A stretch of 64,000 bases of DNA from Amoeboaphelidium protococcarum. Its lineage: Eukaryota; Aphelidiomycota; Aphelidea. Location: the NCBI GenBank assembly GCA_023515745.1, contig JALECJ010000005.1, positions 434,001 to 498,000 on the forward strand. Reading direction: 5' to 3'. The notes beneath the pieces are model-generated. The model did no database searches. It was given only the letters and a program-made list of their open reading frames with translations, and was not told where the DNA came from. Within the stretch, counting starts at the first letter, position 1. Each line of letters starts with the position of its first letter. Made by a program: the position numbers and the translations under genes. Below are positions 59,564 to 64,000 of this stretch, piece after piece.

Positions 59564-60069
59564 GATGAAAGCAACGGAGCAATCACATCAAGTCAGTAGA
59601 ACTAAGATTCCATCATTGAACATGTTACATCATATGATTGTCGGCCAGAGCGGAATCAAAACAAAGCGCGATTAGTTGGCCATTCGTGTCGGACCACACA
59701 TTGATTGTATTTAGATGCTTCTACCTGCAAATAATCGAAATGAAACTGGATAATTATAAGCGTAAATGCAGCATAATCATTATTCATATCGCTGAGCGAA
59801 TGTGGGCTCACTGCGGCATGTCCCGCGTTCAACGCAGTTGCTATGGTAAGGGATGGACGAAACGTGCGCGTACCCAAAATGTTGTAAAGGAGTAGTCAAA
59901 TCGATGAAACGCGCGTTTCTGACATTCTGAAACGGAGTGCCTCTGTTTCAGAACCATATCACATGACCATTGTAAAATGGAAACAAACAAACAAACAATC
60001 GAACAAAACGAAAACTCGACCCCGCACTAATTTCTTACCCTCCTGGCTCTACACATCTACGAAAGTAAA
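59564..60069. other. Intergenic with palindromic DNA
   Basis: 506 bp. Contains GAAACGCGCGTTTC (a 14-bp palindrome at 59906-59919) and directly after it a 13-bp-stem hairpin centred at 59939 (TTCTGAAACGGAG / CTCTGTTTCAGAA). No coding frame that I would defend. These lie about 130-160 bp upstream of the next gene and may be regulatory or a small repeat. Confidence 0.4.
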
Positions 60070-61196
60070 ATGTCTATTGCTGGAGAACCTTGCGACTTTA
60101 GTGATGCATCTAATGCAGATACTACAACTACCACCACCACCACTACTACTACTACTACTCTGTTGGGCGCCACCACTGTGGTCAGAATGCGCTACTCTTC
60201 AGCTGCTTGTTGGGCGTTTCGATTTGCTCCACCTCCGCCATCCCCCCTCATCTCCATCTCCACCTCACCCGAAACACCACAAGTACTGAAGATGTAGCAT
60301 GGTCCTAGTAACTTCTCTACTTCTCTGCCTCCTAGACAAGTGCTGAACTCTGTGTCAGTGACGGGAGAGCCGGCCTCGAGAGTAGATGAGATAAAAAGCC
60401 AGCAATCTGAGGCGACAGTGGTTACACAAGGCAACACTGGCTCTGGTTCTGGCTCTGCTAACTCTGCTCCGCTTTCTGTCGCTGCTCCGTCTGTTGCTGG
60501 TCCTCCTGGTCCTGAGTCTAGTGATGCCGCTCCTGCCTCTGCTCTGTGTCAGGTTATTGCACCGTTGATGCCTCGTGCTCCGGTGTTTCCGACTGGCGAG
60601 TTTCGATCTCCTCGTCCGGGATTCGGTGTACCTATGGTTGAGTTGCGCTTGGCTGCACTGGGTAACAAGGAAATTCAGTAGAAGGCTGGTAAATTCAGTC
60701 GTGCTGACAACTTCCTTAAAACCATGAAGTGTGGTCCCGCGTAATACATCGACAATAGGGAAGTCGATGAAAGGGTGAGGAAAGAAGCAACAGATAGGTG
60801 GTAGGCAAAGCTGAAGACTATGGGTGGCACTCGTCGCTTCTACCGTGTCTGGCATTCTGTCACCCCTGACAATCTGGAAGACTTTGACATCCTTAGGGAG
60901 GCCAAGCCTGAAAGGTTGCCAATGGACCAGATTGCAGCCGGTGAAGTAATGAAGATGGTTCCTTGGTCTAATGGCAAGTCTTTTTATAGACGTACCACGA
61001 TCGAGATCCCCTTCTTGTAGACTGCCTACTACGCAACGATGGACTTCTACATCAGGCGGAACAGAGCTGGTAAGTCGAATCAAGGCTGGTTTGCCTTGTG
61101 GGACTACTTTTAGAGGCTGGTTATCTCTGAGTAAGTTTATATCTATCTGTTTGCAATTCTCTCATCATCTATAATGCTCGTTTGTGTAGTTCATGA
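60070..61196 (+). CDS. Unrecognised spliced gene, Thr/Pro/Ser-rich N-terminus
   Basis: ATG 60070 starts a chain with a run of about 13 Thr, then a Pro/Ser-rich low-complexity part, then a more ordered C-terminal third (RRFYRVWHSVTPDNLEDFDI, IEIPFLQTAYYATMDFYIRR). An intron 61131-61189 (GTAAGTTTAT .. TTTGTGTAG, 59 bp) is well formed and is followed by TGA 61194-61196, giving about 355 aa. Sequence just to the right contains further exon-like blocks. I recognise no domain. The base composition is richer in G/C than that of neighbours, so an acquired or repeat-derived gene is possible. Confidence 0.5.
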
Positions 61197-61400
61197 ATTT
61201 GAATCTGGATGGCCACCTCTGCTCTGTATATAGGATTGACTACACAACTACACAACAACTACGACGACAACAACAGCTAATACACAACCAACGTAGTACA
61301 GTAAAAAAAAATACAAAAATACAAAAAAAATGAATACAAAAAATTAAAAAATACCAAAAAAAGGCCCTAGGCCATGTTCTCTAACCTGTTGAATGTGTAG

Positions 61401-61661
61401 GTACTTTACTGCTGCTGCGACCTTCTGGTTTTGGACTCCTGTGGACTTTGAGGACTTTATTTCATTGTATGGTAAGTGTAATATATATTGAGGTGACGAC
61501 AAGGCTTTGGTACGAGAAGCAAGTGGCGGACGTGATACATTCTCATCCATCGGTAAGATTCTACTACTTTATGACGTTGTAACATGATTTTTATGCTGTC
61601 TCCATGTAGGATGAGTTTGTGATTGCAACTTGCTTCGCCCAGTTAAGGTTGCAGCAGGAAG
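61401..61661 (+). other. Exon-like blocks with splice sites, gene not resolved
   Basis: Three protein-like blocks lie between good splice signals. 61401-61471 reads YFTAAATFWFWTPVDFEDFI between TGTGTAG and GTAAG. About 61510-61549 reads LWYEKQVADVIHSHPS and is followed by GTAAG. 61610-61661 reads DEFVIATCFAQLRLQQE between ATGTAG and GTAAG. Blocks two and three join in frame. Block one does not join to block two cleanly. They may be the end of the upstream gene, another gene, or a broken copy. Confidence 0.3.
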
Positions 61662-61703
61662 GTAAGCTTGTATTATTCGTTGTTGTAACTTTCTATTCAT
61701 TGT

Positions 61704-62285
61704 AGGTGTCATATTGCTCTGGTTGTTCTCACTTAGGTTTTGGTCTATCTAATCTGTTTCCTTTGACTATGTTCCTCATCTCTTTTTCTCAATCACTCGC
61801 TGTTGGTGCATTCCTCTCTCCTGCACTGGTCTGCTCCAGTCACTCCCCTCTTCATGCTCAGCCTCTTTACTTGTTTCGCTGCGTTCCTAATTGCTACCTG
61901 GTTATGACTGATACTCTCAAAACTTCTCTGCTTCTGTCTAGGTTATGTTAAGTTTTAGCTCGGTCCGTCTATTCTGCTCTGGCAAGCTCTGTCTCCCTTC
62001 TCTGTCGCCTTCCTCTGTCCTCTTCTCGTCTCTTCTTTCTCTGATGTCTCCTGCTCTCTGCCTGGCTGGTGTATCCTCTTGCACGCGTTCCTTGATATTG
62101 TTCTATCCAACTGCACATTGTACCTTTACTGCTTCCTCTGTTGGTATCCTCTCTCTGTCTCCTCCCGTTGGTATCATATACCTCTGTCTGGATTTCTCTC
62201 TGGTGGTATCCTCTTCCTCTGTCTGTCTGTCTCTCTGCTGGCGTGCCTGTACCTCGCTGGATCACTTTGGATATGTCGAAAAATG
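61704..62285 (+). repeat. Pyrimidine-rich tract with degenerate repeats
   Basis: About 580 bp with C/T excess on the plus strand. Variants of GGTATCCTCT recur (near 62071, 62143, 62172, 62203). It is not obviously coding on either strand. Confidence 0.45.
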
Positions 62286-62600
62286 ATGGCAGTTAAATTT
62301 TAATTTCTTTCTCTTTTAAACATGCTATTTCGGAGCTTTGTTTTGTCTTTTGCATTTCAGTCTATTAGACTATCACACAACTACAGAACCAAGGTCCAAA
62401 CAATCTTCGTTTACGTTCACCCTGCCATCCTCAACGTCGCCAACTTGTTCAAGAGAAGAATTGAAATAGAAAGACACACATCCGCGTGTTCTGCTGAAAC
62501 CTGTTCAAGGCAACTTCAACACTCACCGCTGAAGTCATTTTACATGCGTGCGCTCACAATCAAAGCCTCACTTGGCTGTCGATTGGACCAGTTTTGAAAC
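62286..62600 (+). other. Short ORF, possibly a terminal exon
   Basis: An open frame of about 100 codons ending at TGA (about 62595-62597). It is hydrophobic first, then reads YRTKVQTIFVYVHPAILNVA and basic. A CATTTCAG acceptor sits inside. Weak evidence; unrecognised. Confidence 0.2.
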
Positions 62601-62727
62601 AAAATTTTATTATCAACATCCAATACAGAAGCGATACTATATAGAAGCAATGTAGAATCCAATAAATGTAAAGATTTATAGTTATTCTTTGTATTTAACA
62701 TTCATCAAGGACATTAATTCGGAGGAA
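62601..62727. other. Spacer before the YOS1 3' end
   Basis: AT-rich, nothing recognised. Confidence 0.3.
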
Positions 62728-62967
62728 TCAACCAGCGATGAGTTCATATAAAATCATGACTATATTGAGGAGAATGAGTGGAATCCTTAAGAGTGTTCGA
62801 ATGGCATGCACCAGTGTAAGCAATCTGTACTTTACAGAATCAGAGTCGCGGGAATCCATCATTGACGCTGACCATCCAATTCGACTCAAAAATCTGTCTT
62901 CACTCAGAATACACACAGCATTGGTGAGCATAACTATAGAGTAGAGTAGCGAAGTTATCGTGACTGG
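62728..62967 (-). CDS. YOS1: YOS1/IER3IP1, ER-Golgi membrane protein
   Basis: 79 aa, near the usual 80-85. Yos1 works with Yip1 and Yif1 in budding of COPII vesicles. The signature NAVCILSEDRFLSRIGW matches the family (NA.A.L.E.RFL.R.GW), and the C-terminus VHAIRTLLRIPLILLNIV followed by MILYELIAG matches the second hydrophobic segment (AVRTL.R.PLI..N...I.YEL..G). The two membrane segments flank a short Ser/Asp-rich loop. It is divergent from the adaptin gene. Confidence 0.88.
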   Translation of the reverse strand, partial: PVTITSLLYSIVMLTNAVCILSEDRFLSRIGWSASMMDSRDSDSVKYRLLTLVHAIRTLLRIPLILLNIVMILYELIAG

Positions 62968-63303
62968 CATTATGTTGTTATTGTTACTATTCACTTTTTT
63001 TACACTACGAGCTTAGATCTATTATCCTGGCAGTGATGTGGAACGAACGAGTGCAGGAACGAAAGAGACGCGCTTCAAATAACGAACAGTTCTATACATT
63101 TCCCTCTCGTTTCCTTTCAAGGTTAAGAGAGGATACTAACGCTTTATTGCGCGTGTTTATCGTATTACTGGACTACTTAATATCCTCTTTAGAAATTATT
63201 ATAGTTTTGAATAGTGCTGTAGGTACTTTTGCTATCTTCTATAGTCTATTATCAAAACATGTAATAAAATGATAGACGATTTATTAGTCTTCTGGAATAG
63301 TTG
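62968..63303. promoter_or_regulatory. Divergent promoter region, YOS1 and AP-3 beta
   Basis: 336 bp between outward-pointing genes. It includes a T run (62994-63001) and AT-rich segments near 63190-63265. The 5' end of the adaptin may extend into it if a first exon lies here. No other feature seen. Confidence 0.3.
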
Positions 63304-64000
63304 ATGCTTCGACCAAGGGTGCCTGGACTGTATCAAGACTCGGTGGCATAGATGATTCTGGATAATTTTAAAAAGGATAGTTCTGTTAATGATAAGCTTA
63401 TGACCATGCGCATACTGGTTAGATCTTTGGATATCGGTGGTATTGACCACGAGACTGCTCTACTCAGCATCAATAGTCTGTAGAATCTACTCACTGACGG
63501 TAACGCTCTGCTAAGATTACATGCACTTAAAACTCTAACTCAACTTGCCATACATATACCAGAGCTATGTCCAATCGCTGTTTTATGCATCAGATAAAAG
63601 TGTATCATGGACTAGCGCGCGTCTATTCGATAGTAATGTGGTGAGTCTTTATTGGCACTATACTCTTAGAAGAGTGAGACTGATTCTATCAGTGAATAGG
63701 AGATCTTGGATATAATTAAACTTCTTCTGAAAGATAGAAATCTGAATGTATTTGCGTAAGGCTTTAGATGCTTTATGGAAGTGTGTCCTTATTAATTTGA
63801 TTTGGTTCATGGTTACTATTATCGGTGCTGTATTTAAATTATAGACATGTAACCCTGGGACTAGATATCTACTCTGGACTTTCTCTAACATTACTGCAGA
63901 AATACCATGGAACTATATAAGAGATCCATCGACACCAGGTAGAGTTCTGATTAAATCCATACCGCGTAAAGTGAAAGCAGATCTCAAGCTGTTATACAGT
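63304..64000 (+). CDS. AP-3 beta-like adaptin, N-terminal part
   Basis: Open to the window end, so partial. It contains an adaptin N-terminal helical-repeat region: ALLSINSLQNLLTDGNALLR, LHALKTLTQLAIHIPELC, then ILDIIKLLLKDRNLNVFAQG, FRCFMEVCPYQFDLVHGYYY, and PWDQISTLDFLQHYCR. The last two match the LL.DRS..V..A...F.EVCP..IDL.H..YR and W.Q...L..LTRYAR pattern of AP-3 beta chains. AP-3 sorts cargo from endosomes to lysosome-related organelles or vacuole. The ATG at 63304 is a choice; the true start may lie upstream behind an intron, because the first conserved helices are missing. AP-1/2 beta is the alternative. Confidence 0.65.

Noticed and set aside
61969-62265. Arg/Gln/Thr-rich minus frame opposite the pyrimidine-rich tract
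   Set aside because: A translation of a purine-rich strand gives such composition by chance; no start context or homology.

Overview
Nuclear DNA of a unicellular eukaryote that reads TAA and TAG as glutamine and stops only at TGA. Read this way, almost every kilobase resolves into full-length eukaryotic proteins. Examples are a mitochondrial m-AAA protease, ribosomal protein eS1, Mago nashi, cactin, ETF-alpha, SCOT, a kinesin-4 and TBCK. Several in-frame TAA/TAG codons fall where glutamine is conserved in the family. Gene content is opisthokont and close to Fungi: MSS51, SLA2 (ANTH plus I/LWEQ), a RasGAP with F-BAR, PH and C2 domains, YOS1, a GPI-anchored Kre9/KNH-like wall protein, KRI1, PI4K2 and twinfilin. 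That combination argues against a ciliate. An early-diverging fungal relative such as an aphelid is my guess, but I cannot name the species.

Layout. 0-8 kb: the end of an unrecognised gene, MSS51, a CARM1-like arginine methyltransferase, and a Q/N/S-rich protein. 7.5-11.6 kb: a type II membrane glycosyltransferase split by a complete piggyBac element flanked by TTAA. 12.5-19.5 kb: an ACC-synthase-like aminotransferase, a decayed ORF region, ETFA, an NDUFB4-like complex I subunit, a twinfilin-like protein and a Kre9/KNH-like protein. 19.7-28 kb: KRI1, the m-AAA protease, a glutaredoxin-like protein, SCOT and an ACAD10/11-type acyl-CoA dehydrogenase. 28.1-32.1 kb: a Mutator-like element with long inverted repeats, a 9-bp target duplication and an OTU-peptidase/transposase fusion carrying one frameshift. 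32.5-42 kb: cactin, a membrane receptor-like kinase with a beta-propeller-type ectodomain and Thr-rich stalk, a short E3-binding-domain protein, PI4K2, Mago nashi and eS1. 42.5-59 kb: the RasGAP, SLA2, kinesin-4, a secreted unknown and TBCK. 60-64 kb: an unrecognised spliced gene, a pyrimidine-rich tract, YOS1 and the start of an AP-3 beta-like adaptin that runs off the window.

The genome is compact. Most genes have no introns. The introns supported here are about 57-71 bp with GTAAG/GTAGG donors and TAG acceptors, in the RasGAP, SLA2 and the 60-kb gene. Genes are not in operons, but there are several tight divergent pairs: MSS51/CARM1, ETFA/NDUFB4, KNH/KRI1, MAGO/eS1 and YOS1/AP-3 beta. Themes are mitochondrial energy metabolism (ETFA feeds on acyl-CoA dehydrogenase electrons, SCOT activates ketone bodies, the m-AAA protease and MSS51 support respiratory-chain assembly), endocytosis and actin (SLA2, twinfilin, PI4K2, RasGAP, AP-3, TBCK), and mRNA/ribosome processing (cactin, MAGO, KRI1, eS1).
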